7,447 bases of DNA from the NCBI GenBank assembly GCA_964519015.1, contig CAZFHZ010000148.1:1-7447 (forward strand), written 5' to 3'. Below are positions 1-5,957 of the stretch, one piece after another. The DNA comes from CAZFHZ01 sp964519015 (GTDB taxonomy: Bacteria > Blakebacterota > Blakebacteria > Blakebacterales > CAYUVJ01). The notes below the pieces were generated by a model. That model made no database searches. It had not been told where the DNA came from and saw nothing but the letters and a program-made list of their open reading frames with translations. Position numbers and translations under genes: made by a program. The first letter of the stretch is position 1. Each line of letters opens with the position of its first letter.

Positions 1-1
1 C

Positions 2-121
2 TTCCGTTATCCCGGCGAGCCCGAAGAACCGGTCGGCGGGGAAGCCGAGGAGGCCCTGGGACTCGCCCGCGAGGTCTACGAGTCGGTTCGGGGACGCCTC
101 CCGGAAGAGACGCGACCCTGA
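2..121 (+). CDS. HEPN-domain protein, C-terminal fragment (5' end outside window)
   Basis: The open frame enters from the left edge and stops at TGA 119-121, giving 39 residues. They begin FRYPGEPEEP and continue into an amphipathic helix containing EAEEALGLAREVYESV. A RYPG-type turn followed by an acidic EEAEEAL helix and a final hydrophobic helix is the usual C-terminus of the HEPN family (PF05168 type). These are small helical proteins, often ribonuclease toxins, normally paired with a minimal nucleotidyltransferase. The catalytic RX4-6H region would lie upstream and cannot be seen. This protein differs from the DUF86/HepT-type HEPN protein at 864-1244, so the window carries two HEPN lineages close together. 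The assignment rests on a short tail only; another helical protein is possible. Confidence 0.68.
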   Translation, partial: FRYPGEPEEPVGGEAEEALGLAREVYESVRGRLPEETRP

Positions 122-275
122 AGGCTGGCCCGTGCCTTCCGCCGGCTCGATCGGGATGAGCCGACTATACTCACCGAAGGATCTGCGATCTCCTCGACCA
201 CTAGCATATCTGGAGGAGTTGGTCCGGTGGCTGGAAGCGGGCCTGTGGGCAAGCCTTAAAGATGCACGATGAGAC

Positions 276-440
276 ATGAGAAGGATCAGATGATCCCAGA
301 CTCGTCGAGGTCGTGCCGAGGCTGATCAAGGCCTATGGGATAAATCGCGGTTTGATCGGAGGGCTCGCGTAGTCTGCTCGCTACCAGGCACCGTGGTTCG
401 CGAGGGGAAACTGCCGGACTCTGCGTCCTGCATTGTGTGA
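276..440 (+). pseudogene. Possible relic of a minimal nucleotidyltransferase (MNT) N-terminus
   Basis: In the frame from 292 to the TAG at 370-372 the bases read DPRLVEVVPRLIKAYG. This closely resembles the opening helix of many MNT antitoxins (DPRL..IV.RLVEAY.P.RIYLFGS). No intact start is in that frame: ATG 276 is followed by a TGA at 291-293 one frame off. In the frame from 381 to the TGA at 438-440 a second piece reads LPGTVVREGKLPDSASCIV. It has the spacing of LFGSxARGExxPDSDIDLLV but has lost both catalytic aspartates. The two pieces are in different frames, with about 40 bases between them. The position just after the HEPN tail fits a HEPN-then-MNT gene order. Short resemblances like these can arise by chance, so this is a weak call. 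Confidence 0.3.
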
Positions 441-447
441 CCGAGTC

Positions 448-480
448 GTGAAGCGCGGACCGTGACTTGTCGCGCTTCAC
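448..480. repeat. Perfect 10-bp inverted repeat upstream of mntA
   Basis: GTGAAGCGCG at 448-457 is exactly complementary to CGCGCTTCAC at 471-480, around a 13-base loop. The right arm can instead pair with a downstream copy: TTCACC (476-481) is complementary to GGTGAA (490-495). The two foldings are mutually exclusive. The element lies about 100 bases before the mntA start. It could be an operator, an attenuator-like leader, or a terminator for the decayed upstream unit. No T-run follows it, which argues against a classical intrinsic terminator. Confidence 0.5.
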
Positions 481-566
481 CGGAATCAGGGTGAACAATG
501 CCCTGCTCGGGTGATAGTCTGTACACTGAGCGGCGGGAGCGGCTCACGCGGGTGTGATAAAGATGC

Positions 567-572
567 GGAGGG
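567..572 (+). promoter_or_regulatory. Ribosome-binding site that fixes the mntA start
   Basis: GGAGGG lies four bases before ATG 577. An in-frame GTG at 511 would add 22 residues (rich in Gly and Ser, with two cysteines) that are unlike any MNT N-terminus, and it has no comparable site. ATG 577 is therefore preferred. Confidence 0.7.
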
Positions 573-576
573 CAGG

Positions 577-867
577 ATGTCGACCACAGAACTCATCAAG
601 AGAAAGCGGGGCCGTATATTAGAGATCGGGAAGCGGTACGGGGCGAGCAATATCCGGATCTTCGGATCGGTCGCGCGGGGCGAAGCCGGAGAGCAGAGTG
701 ACATCGATTTTCTGATCGATCTTGAACCGGGACGAAGTCTTCTGGATCAGGTGGAATTTACAGCCGAACTCGAAGAGATGTTGGGATGTAAAGTTGATGT
801 CCTGACGGAAAAGGGGCTGTATTGGCTGCTGCGCAGGCGGATTCTCAAGGAAGCACAACCCCTATGA
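577..867 (+). CDS. mntA: MntA-type nucleotidyltransferase antitoxin
   Basis: This 96-residue protein is a minimal nucleotidyltransferase of the polymerase-beta fold. The core motif GSX10DXD is complete: Gly30-Ser31, then Asp42 and Asp44 in SDIDFLIDL. A third acidic residue is probably Asp74 in KVDVLTEKGL. In characterised members MntA transfers AMP from ATP onto a tyrosine of the partner HepT and so blocks its ribonuclease activity in the cytoplasm. Length is normal for the family. The stop codon overlaps the hepT start (ATGA, 864-867), which implies translational coupling. All residues needed for activity appear present. Related small MNT proteins exist outside toxin-antitoxin pairs, but the adjacent HepT makes the assignment firm. 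Confidence 0.93.
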   Translation: MSTTELIKRKRGRILEIGKRYGASNIRIFGSVARGEAGEQSDIDFLIDLEPGRSLLDQVEFTAELEEMLGCKVDVLTEKGLYWLLRRRILKEAQPL

Positions 868-1244
868 AGAAGGATCCGCGAGTCTACCTTGCTCAGATGC
901 TTGAGTGCATCGAGAAGATCGAGCAATTCACTGCCGCGGGGAAAGAGAAATACCTTGAGAACGCCATGGTCCATGATGCCGTTCTCAGAAACCTGACGGT
1001 GATCGGCGAGGCAGCCAAACGTGTCGATGATCAATACCGTGTGGAGAATCCCGAGATCCCGTGGCGTCCGATCGCCGGCCTACGGGACATTCTGATACAC
1101 CAGTACGAGGGAGTGGATCTCGATAGGGTATGGGAAATCGTCCAGCGGGACCTGCCCTCGGTCAAGAAAGCGATCGCCACAATCCTGCCCCCCCTGGAGC
1201 AACTGGAACGCGAACTTGCCGGTGAAGACAACGGCAAGACGTAG
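864..1244 (+). CDS. hepT: HepT-type (DUF86) HEPN ribonuclease toxin
   Basis: This 126-residue helical protein belongs to the DUF86/HepT group of HEPN ribonucleases. The signature RX4HXY is intact as RDILIHQY, with Arg74 and His79 as the predicted RNA-cleaving residues and Tyr81 as the likely site modified by MntA. The preceding helix HDAVLRNLTVIGEAAKRV and the segment PWRPIAGLRDI are typical of the family. An ATG at 864 inside the mntA stop gives the usual length; an upstream in-frame start at 822 would lie within mntA and is unlikely. With an intact motif the toxin should be active when unmodified. Its function in this organism (plasmid or island maintenance, phage defence) cannot be read from the sequence. 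Confidence 0.94.
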   Translation: MKKDPRVYLAQMLECIEKIEQFTAAGKEKYLENAMVHDAVLRNLTVIGEAAKRVDDQYRVENPEIPWRPIAGLRDILIHQYEGVDLDRVWEIVQRDLPSVKKAIATILPPLEQLERELAGEDNGKT

Positions 1245-1402
1245 CAGAACCAACATTCCTCTACGGCCGCGTCGACTCTCGTGCCGCGCGATGACAATCC
1301 CCGGGACGCCGTTCCCCTGGCGCGCTAGACTCAGGGCGAGCGAACCGACCGCCATTGAACCGGCCGGATCGCATCCCGTTGGTTGATTGGTAGGGACATT
1401 GT

Positions 1403-2899
1403 ATGGACGCATCCGCCCTCCAGGCGGAATTGGAGCGGCTGGCGGGACTCCTCGATCAGGCCGCCGCTACCGTCCGCCGGATATCGCTGACGATCGGAGC
1501 CACGCACCAGGCCGGCTCTTCAGCCGACGGGGCTATCGCCGCCGCAGCCGAAGCAGATATCGCCGCCCCAGCTGACGAGGCTGCCTCCCAGGCGATGGGA
1601 TCCGCCGCTGAAGCGCTTTCCGACACCCCTCCATCTACTCAGAGCACTGCCGTCGCAGAGACGGAAGCACCCCACGTCACGCCCCCTGAGCCACCGTCCT
1701 CCGAGGACCTGGAGCGGCTGATCCCGGCTGCGGCCTGCCTGCTGCGCGAAGAACCGGACCGGATCTGGCGGGCCTGGGAACTGGTACGCAAGGTCCTGGA
1801 TGCCGCCGATGAGGTGAAGGTCGACTGGTCACAGGCCCTGATCGACGGCCTGATCCGGCGGCTGATCCTGCGGGGGTTCCTCGCGAAGCCGGCGCCCGAC
1901 CGCTATCGCGCCGTGGTGGGCGAGGAAGGAGAGGCCGAGGCTCCGATCGGGTTCGAGGGGGAGATCGTGAGGTTGGAACGGGAGATCGACGCTTCGATGC
2001 CTCATCTGGAGCTACTCGCCTCGAGCGATCTGAAGGCGCAGGTCGCGATTTGGGGAGCGAGAGCCCGTGTCGTCCAGGACACGGGAGCGCCCCTGTCCTC
2101 CGACTGGGAGAAACGCCTCTCCCGGGTCTTCGGCCGGCTGGGCACGATCGTAAGGCGGCACCGGTGTGGCTGGGTGGATACGCTCAACCGGCAGTGGTCC
2201 ACCGACTGGCCGACCTACATCGCCGTGCAGCGGGGACGGCTCACCGACCTGCCGCCCGATCTGACCCGGGAGCAGGAAGAGGAGTTTGTGGCGGCCGAAC
2301 TGAAGGGGCTGCTCGCCCCCGGCCGCGTCGTGGAACCGGCCGAACTGGACGTGATCCTTCTGGATGCGCTCGAGGTCCTGGGCGATGACCATCTGCTGGT
2401 GGCCGAAGCCCTGGGGCGGTTCGGCGATCCCCGGCTGGAGGCTCATCCGGCCGCCGGGCTCCGCCGGCGCAGACGGTCACCACGGAAGGAAGAGCCGGAG
2501 GAAGCGGAGGAGGCGGCGGAAGTTCCGGAGGTCCCGGCCGCCGTACTCGCTTTAACCCGGGGGCGCAGGGCGCTCATCGCAGGGGGGCAGGGGGACCGGG
2601 AAGCACAGCGGCGGACCATCGAGGAGGCCATGCAGTTCTCTTCCCTGGACTGGGAGACCATCGAACGGGGGCAGGTCGCGCCGGCCCTGCGCATGGCAGA
2701 GCGCATCCGGGGAGGTACCTATGACTTCGTCTTCTTCCTGGCCGCCTTCACCAGTCATAAGGGGACCGTGGTGGTGGACGCCTGCCGGGAGGCCGGCGTG
2801 CCGCTGGTCTACCTGAACCGGGGCTATAACCTGAGCAGGGTCGTGCGCGAAATCGAGGAGCAGCTGAGCCCGGTATCAGATGGCACCGGTCTCGGGTGA
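1403..2899 (+). CDS. Large protein with C-terminal DUF2325 domain and winged-helix-like segment
   Basis: This 498-residue protein starts at ATG 1403, six bases after AGGGA (1392-1396). Residues 4-30 form a probable short coiled coil. Residues 35-100 are an Ala/Pro/Glu-rich low-complexity linker. Residues 103-172 look like a winged helix: two helices, then RRLILRGFLAKP and a DRYRAVV strand. Residues 180-345 are helical and not recognised. Residues 353-375 are an Arg-rich then Glu-rich hinge. Residues 388-488 match DUF2325: RALIAGGQGDREAQRR, a YDFVFFLAAFTSHK strand-turn, and GVPLVYLNRGY. The domain has a Rossmann-like alternating pattern, but its biochemical role is not established. A gene for a ParS-like protein follows by 97 bases on the same strand, probably in the same operon. 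The domain call is strong; the function is unknown. Confidence 0.88.
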   Translation: MDASALQAELERLAGLLDQAAATVRRISLTIGATHQAGSSADGAIAAAAEADIAAPADEAASQAMGSAAEALSDTPPSTQSTAVAETEAPHVTPPEPPSSEDLERLIPAAACLLREEPDRIWRAWELVRKVLDAADEVKVDWSQALIDGLIRRLILRGFLAKPAPDRYRAVVGEEGEAEAPIGFEGEIVRLEREIDASMPHLELLASSDLKAQVAIWGARARVVQDTGAPLSSDWEKRLSRVFGRLGTIVRRHRCGWVDTLNRQWSTDWPTYIAVQRGRLTDLPPDLTREQEEEFVAAELKGLLAPGRVVEPAELDVILLDALEVLGDDHLLVAEALGRFGDPRLEAHPAAGLRRRRRSPRKEEPEEAEEAAEVPEVPAAVLALTRGRRALIAGGQGDREAQRRTIEEAMQFSSLDWETIERGQVAPALRMAERIRGGTYDFVFFLAAFTSHKGTVVVDACREAGVPLVYLNRGYNLSRVVREIEEQLSPVSDGTGLG

Positions 2900-2984
2900 C
2901 CGATTATTTCCTGATCCAGGAGGCGCAGGAGCGACATCGAATTCGCGCGGGACGGTGGCCGGGGAGCCGGCAAGGTCAGAAACC

Positions 2985-2989
2985 GGGAG
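2985..2989 (+). promoter_or_regulatory. Ribosome-binding site that decides the start of the 606-residue gene
   Basis: GGGAG lies seven bases before ATG 2997, with GAAGGA directly against it. The frame is open back to an ATG at 2880 inside the upstream gene, but that start has no good site and would add 39 Gly/Ser/Pro-rich residues of no visible structure. Confidence 0.6.
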
Positions 2990-2996
2990 CGAAGGA

Positions 2997-4817
2997 ATGG
3001 GAAGAGGCAAGAGCAAAGGGAAGCGATCCGGATCGAAGCGGCGGTCGGGCGTTTACCCCCGGAAAGAGGGCGGCGGACGCCGTGAGTGGGTAGGCGGGAT
3101 GCTGCCCGGCCCGGCGTACATCCTGGATCGCGAAGAGCCCTACCGCCCCGATCTGATTATCTGGATGGAGCTGCCTGACATGATGGTCGTCGGCCACGAC
3201 CTGGTGGTGCCTGAAGAACGGTCGGGCGCGCTGGGCCGGGTCCTCAGGGAGGCCATGCGCCGGCCGCTGGTGGGACCGCCGCGGCGGCCCCCGGCGATCC
3301 GCATCAGCGACGCTTCGCTCGTTGAGGAGGTGCGCGCATGCGCAGGCGGAATAGTGCCGGTCCGGGTCGCCCCCACCCCTGAACTGGACGAATTCCTGCG
3401 CCTGATGCAGGCGGGCACGGCCCGGGACGGGGGGGAGGCCCCCGGTTGGCTGGACGGGGATCGCATCCGGCCCGAGATCGTGGCCGACCTCTTCGAGGCG
3501 GCGCGTCTGCTCTACCGCGTATCTCCCTGGAAAGCGGCATCCGACGATCAGCTGCTCCGGATGGACATCCCCGCCCTGGGGGTGGACGGAGCCTGCCTCT
3601 CCATCGTGGGGAACCTGGGGATCAGTACCGGCGTGCTCATCTTTCCTTCGCTGGAAGGGTACCTGGCCTTCTCGGAGGCGGCGGTTGAACAGAGAGGGGA
3701 GGACTCGCCCAGGGATATCGGAACGAGCTGGATCTCCCTCAGCTTCGAACCTGAAGAGGACCTCCCCCCTGCGATGCGGCGGGAGATAGCCGAGCATGAC
3801 TGGCCGGTCGCCGGGCCGGACGCCTGCCCGGAGGTGCGGTGCGTGGATCCCGACCTTACCCTCAGACCCTTCACCGAGAAGGACCTGAAGATCGCCGCGG
3901 CGTGCGCCAGGTCGCTGACGGCCTTCTTCGTCAAGCATCGCGACCTCTTCGAGCAGGAGGAGATCGAGCCGGTCTGCGAGTCGTACTTCGACGAAGACGA
4001 CCTGGAGGTGCGGTTCACCGCTCCGTACGAAGCCCGGGACCTCTTCGACCTGGAGGACCTGACCGAGGTGGGTGCCGTGGGATTGCCGGATGAGACCGAG
4101 CCCGAGTCCGACCGGCACCCGCTCCACGAGCTGGATCGCCGCTTCTCGAAGCCGCCGGTCCTGACCAACACGGACGGCGATCCGCTGAATTTGACCACCG
4201 ACATCTTCGAGGTGGCCCCGGGCCGACGGAAGACGCTGGAGGCGAAGTTGGCGGGATGGCCCGACGTGGATGTCTCCGACGACGTGGAAGGCACCCTGAG
4301 TTACGCGTTCCTGAAGGAACGCCGATCGAATCGGTCAACTCCGGAGAACGTTCTGGTGGCCAGGGGGTTCTTCGAAGAAGGCCGGCTGCACCTGGAGACC
4401 AACTCGTTGAAGCGGGCCGACGCTCTCCGAGAGCGTCTCGAGTCGGCCTTCGGCGGGCATCTGGAGCACCGGGAGCGGGTGCACCTCGACCTGTCTTCGG
4501 CCGTGGCGGGGGCCGGGGCTCGATCGCCAGGCCGGCCGCCGGAATTCACAACACCCGAACTGGCTGCGCTGACGAGGGAACTCAAGCAGCAGCACTATGC
4601 AGATTGGATCGATCAGCCCCTGCCGGCGCTGAAAGGGCAGACCCCGCGCGAGGCCGTCCGGACCGCTTCCGGGCGGGAAACCGTCGAGATCCTCATCAAA
4701 GAGATGGAGAACATGGAGGGGCGCCTGCCCGAATCCACGCGCCACGACTTCTCCGAACTCCGCCGCAAACTGGGCTCTACGAGAGCGGGCCGCCCAAAAG
4801 GCCGAAAAAAGGACTGA
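2997..4817 (+). CDS. Multidomain protein of unknown function with ParS/MbcA-like C-terminal segment
   Basis: The protein has 606 residues from ATG 2997 (645 if ATG 2880 is used). Residues 1-29 are strongly basic (GRGKSKGKRSGSKRRSG), suggesting nucleic-acid contact. Residues 36-138 form an alpha/beta region (PDLIIWMELPDMMVVGHDLV ... VGPPRRPPAIRISD ... PTPELDEFL). Residues 163-320 include an LLYRVSPW motif and a LSIVGNLGISTGVLIF core. From memory these resemble domains now named DUF6930 and DUF7309; I could not check this. Residues 365-500 are acidic then mixed. Residues 524-575 contain YADWIDQPLPALKGQTPREA followed by a GRETVEILIKEME helix, the pattern of the MbcA/ParS/Xre antitoxin toxin-binding domain (PF09722), also seen in SEC-C proteins. 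The tail (GRPKGRKKD) is again basic. It is probably co-transcribed with the DUF2325 gene. Confidence 0.82.
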   Translation: MGRGKSKGKRSGSKRRSGVYPRKEGGGRREWVGGMLPGPAYILDREEPYRPDLIIWMELPDMMVVGHDLVVPEERSGALGRVLREAMRRPLVGPPRRPPAIRISDASLVEEVRACAGGIVPVRVAPTPELDEFLRLMQAGTARDGGEAPGWLDGDRIRPEIVADLFEAARLLYRVSPWKAASDDQLLRMDIPALGVDGACLSIVGNLGISTGVLIFPSLEGYLAFSEAAVEQRGEDSPRDIGTSWISLSFEPEEDLPPAMRREIAEHDWPVAGPDACPEVRCVDPDLTLRPFTEKDLKIAAACARSLTAFFVKHRDLFEQEEIEPVCESYFDEDDLEVRFTAPYEARDLFDLEDLTEVGAVGLPDETEPESDRHPLHELDRRFSKPPVLTNTDGDPLNLTTDIFEVAPGRRKTLEAKLAGWPDVDVSDDVEGTLSYAFLKERRSNRSTPENVLVARGFFEEGRLHLETNSLKRADALRERLESAFGGHLEHRERVHLDLSSAVAGAGARSPGRPPEFTTPELAALTRELKQQHYADWIDQPLPALKGQTPREAVRTASGRETVEILIKEMENMEGRLPESTRHDFSELRRKLGSTRAGRPKGRKKD

Positions 4818-5744
4818 TCACCCGGCCGTCCCCTCCCGGCCGAAGAGGTCCACCTGACCCGGGGACCTTCCGAGCCGTTTCAACGCTCGGTCACGAACCC
4901 CCCTGTCCGGATCGGTGCGAGCCATTCCCTCCAGGAGATCGATGCGCTCCATGGCGGCGGCGAGGTCAACGGCTCCCTTGCGGACGGCGCCCGATCGCCC
5001 GGCGAGGACCAGATCGAGCACGGCTTCGGTCCCGGTGTGAGCGACATGCTCGCAGGTCCAATCCGCGAGCCCCAGGGCGAGGAACTGGCCGTACGCATAC
5101 TGTGCCTTCTTCTCCGCGCGACCCACCAAGTTCACGAGAAGAGTCTCAAGCTTCCTCGGTTCCGTCAGCATCAACCATTTCGGCACGATCGGCCTGAGGT
5201 TGGACTCCCAGCCGAACGGTCGGAACTTGGCCACAGCATAATGCAGTCGGTCCACTTCGATGCGCCCGATCTCGGACAGGCCCTCTTCGGGATCAAACTC
5301 AAGAACCATGGCGGGTGCCTGCCGGCACTCCGGAAACACCTCGCTGCGCCTGAATCGAGCCACGCACGCCGGTCCCTTCATGACCGTCTCTTCGATCGCG
5401 GCCGTCAGGGCGTCATGCGGCGCGATCCCGCTGAGCATGGAGACAATATCGGCTGCCCGGACCGGAAGCCCGGAAGAGCGCATCATTCCTTCCCAGGGAA
5501 GCAGCAGCAGTACCCGCAGCAGCAGGCCGAGTTCCATGCCCTCCATGTTTCGAGCGATGCTCTCCAGCAGACGGATCGCGTTGGGCGCCCGGTCATGAAA
5601 CAGGGTGCGGTCATGCCGGTAGGCGCAGTTTCCATGCGTCTCCATCGCCCGGAGCACGATATCGCCGCGGCCGGCACGATCGAGCGACTCCGGGTCCTGG
5701 AGAAGAAGGTCGGGAAGTTCGGCGTATCGGCTGTCTTCGGTCAT
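4818..5744 (-). CDS. Helical protein of unknown function, possibly HEAT-like
   Basis: I do not recognise this 308-residue protein. It starts at an ATG whose complement is 5742-5744, with GGTGA six bases upstream on the minus strand. It is predicted soluble: a leucine-rich helix (residues 71-83) is too short and too embedded in charged sequence for a clear membrane span. Residues 190-292 are helical pairs, and 236-292 (AVLDLVLAGRSGAVRKGAVD, then a second DPDRGVRDRALKRL unit) look like degenerate HEAT repeats, a protein-binding scaffold. A central beta-prone part (residues 146-175) carries MVLEFDPEEG. Its stop touches the stop of the convergent gene with zero bases between. Length, start and coding character support a real gene over the plus-strand frames opposite it. 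Confidence 0.74.
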   Translation of the reverse strand: MTEDSRYAELPDLLLQDPESLDRAGRGDIVLRAMETHGNCAYRHDRTLFHDRAPNAIRLLESIARNMEGMELGLLLRVLLLLPWEGMMRSSGLPVRAADIVSMLSGIAPHDALTAAIEETVMKGPACVARFRRSEVFPECRQAPAMVLEFDPEEGLSEIGRIEVDRLHYAVAKFRPFGWESNLRPIVPKWLMLTEPRKLETLLVNLVGRAEKKAQYAYGQFLALGLADWTCEHVAHTGTEAVLDLVLAGRSGAVRKGAVDLAAAMERIDLLEGMARTDPDRGVRDRALKRLGRSPGQVDLFGREGTAG

Positions 5745-5763
5745 GACAGATCACCCTGCTCAG

Positions 5764-5789
5764 GCGGCAAGTCAACCGTTACTTGCCGC
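5764..5789. repeat. Perfect 9-bp inverted repeat before the minus-strand gene
   Basis: GCGGCAAGT (5764-5772) and ACTTGCCGC (5781-5789) are exact complements around an 8-base centre. The element sits 20-45 bases upstream of the minus-strand ATG. It would lie in that gene's leader or promoter and so is placed to act as an operator or an mRNA hairpin. There is no T-run on either strand, so it is not a normal intrinsic terminator. Confidence 0.55.
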
Positions 5790-5809
5790 GTTGAAGGGTA
5801 GCGCCGTTG

Positions 5810-5860
5810 TCCGACGCGGTGCACCCTTTGCCCTTCCGACGAGTAGCCCACGACGTCGGA
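5810..5860. repeat. Three copies of a 7-mer (two direct, one inverted) around a GGTGCACC palindrome
   Basis: TCCGACG occurs at 5810-5816 and 5835-5841, and its exact reverse complement CGTCGGA at 5854-5860. The 8-bp palindrome GGTGCACC is at 5818-5825. The direct copies are 25 bases apart. Three copies of one 7-mer in 51 bases between divergent genes suggests regulator binding sites, although short GC-rich repeats can recur by chance. Confidence 0.4.
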
Positions 5861-5899
5861 GTGAACGATCCCCCTGCTTACCCGTAGGGTCTGGACGGA

Positions 5900-5911
5900 C
5901 TCGGATCCGAG
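5900..5911. promoter_or_regulatory. Perfect 12-bp palindrome next to the ATPase promoter (candidate operator)
   Basis: CTCGGATCCGAG is a perfect 12-bp palindrome. It ends seven bases before the -35 hexamer at 5919, a usual place for an activator or repressor site. No regulator for it can be named from this window, although the ATPase itself has a helix-turn-helix. Confidence 0.45.
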
Positions 5912-5918
5912 ATAATCG

Positions 5919-5947
5919 TTGACATAGTTGTGATATTGCAGGATAAT
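5919..5947 (+). promoter_or_regulatory. Near-consensus sigma70 promoter for the ATPase gene
   Basis: TTGACA (5919-5924, a perfect -35) is followed by a 17-base spacer and GATAAT (5942-5947, five of six -10 bases). Transcription would start near 5952-5955, only three to six bases before ATG 5958. The mRNA would then be almost leaderless; the only purine-rich stretch, AGGA at 5940-5943, lies upstream of the predicted start site. This is the clearest promoter in the window. Confidence 0.72.
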
Positions 5948-5957
5948 CCGCAACGCC

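Larger units (their letters stand above)
122..576. other. 455-base stretch without an intact gene
   Basis: No convincing complete gene lies here. One short plus-strand frame (156-272, 38 codons, starting MSRLYSPKDLR and ending in a leucine-rich helix) has only a weak ribosome-binding site and no recognised family, so I do not call it. Fragments at 276-440 resemble a decayed nucleotidyltransferase and are listed separately. A perfect 10-bp inverted repeat lies at 448-480 and another at 476-495. The stretch therefore looks like the remains of an older HEPN/MNT partner gene followed by the control region of the intact mntA-hepT pair. Confidence 0.6.

Noticed and set aside
156..272. 38-codon plus-strand frame in the upstream gap
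   Set aside because: The ribosome-binding site is weak and no family is recognised; a frame of this length is expected by chance.
1245..1402. Search for a promoter or terminator between hepT and the DUF2325 gene
   Set aside because: Only a lone TAGACT (1326-1331) without a partner -35 and a 4-bp hairpin were found, below what I would call.
2896..3093. 65-codon frame starting GTG on the DUF2325 stop codon
   Set aside because: The GTGA overlap resembles translational coupling, but most of the frame runs out of phase inside the next gene and the product is low-complexity with no family resemblance.
2976..4127. 383-codon open frame on the minus strand
   Set aside because: It lies wholly opposite the 606-residue gene, has a Pro/Arg/Gly-rich low-complexity product typical of GC-rich antisense frames, and matches no family.
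4256..5197. 313-codon plus-strand frame crossing the convergent stop codons
   Set aside because: It is out of frame with the 606-residue gene and antisense to the minus-strand gene; the product is Arg/Pro/Gly-rich with no domain pattern.
5747..5775. Minus-strand promoter using TTGACT (complement of 5770-5775)
   Set aside because: The -35-like hexamer is good, but at 16 or 17 bases' spacing the -10 position matches poorly and falls on the ribosome-binding site next to the start codon.
5037..5801. 254-codon plus-strand frame opposite the 308-residue gene
   Set aside because: Its composition (His, Gln, Arg-rich) looks like a shadow, while the minus-strand frame has a sensible start, ribosome-binding site and helical pattern.
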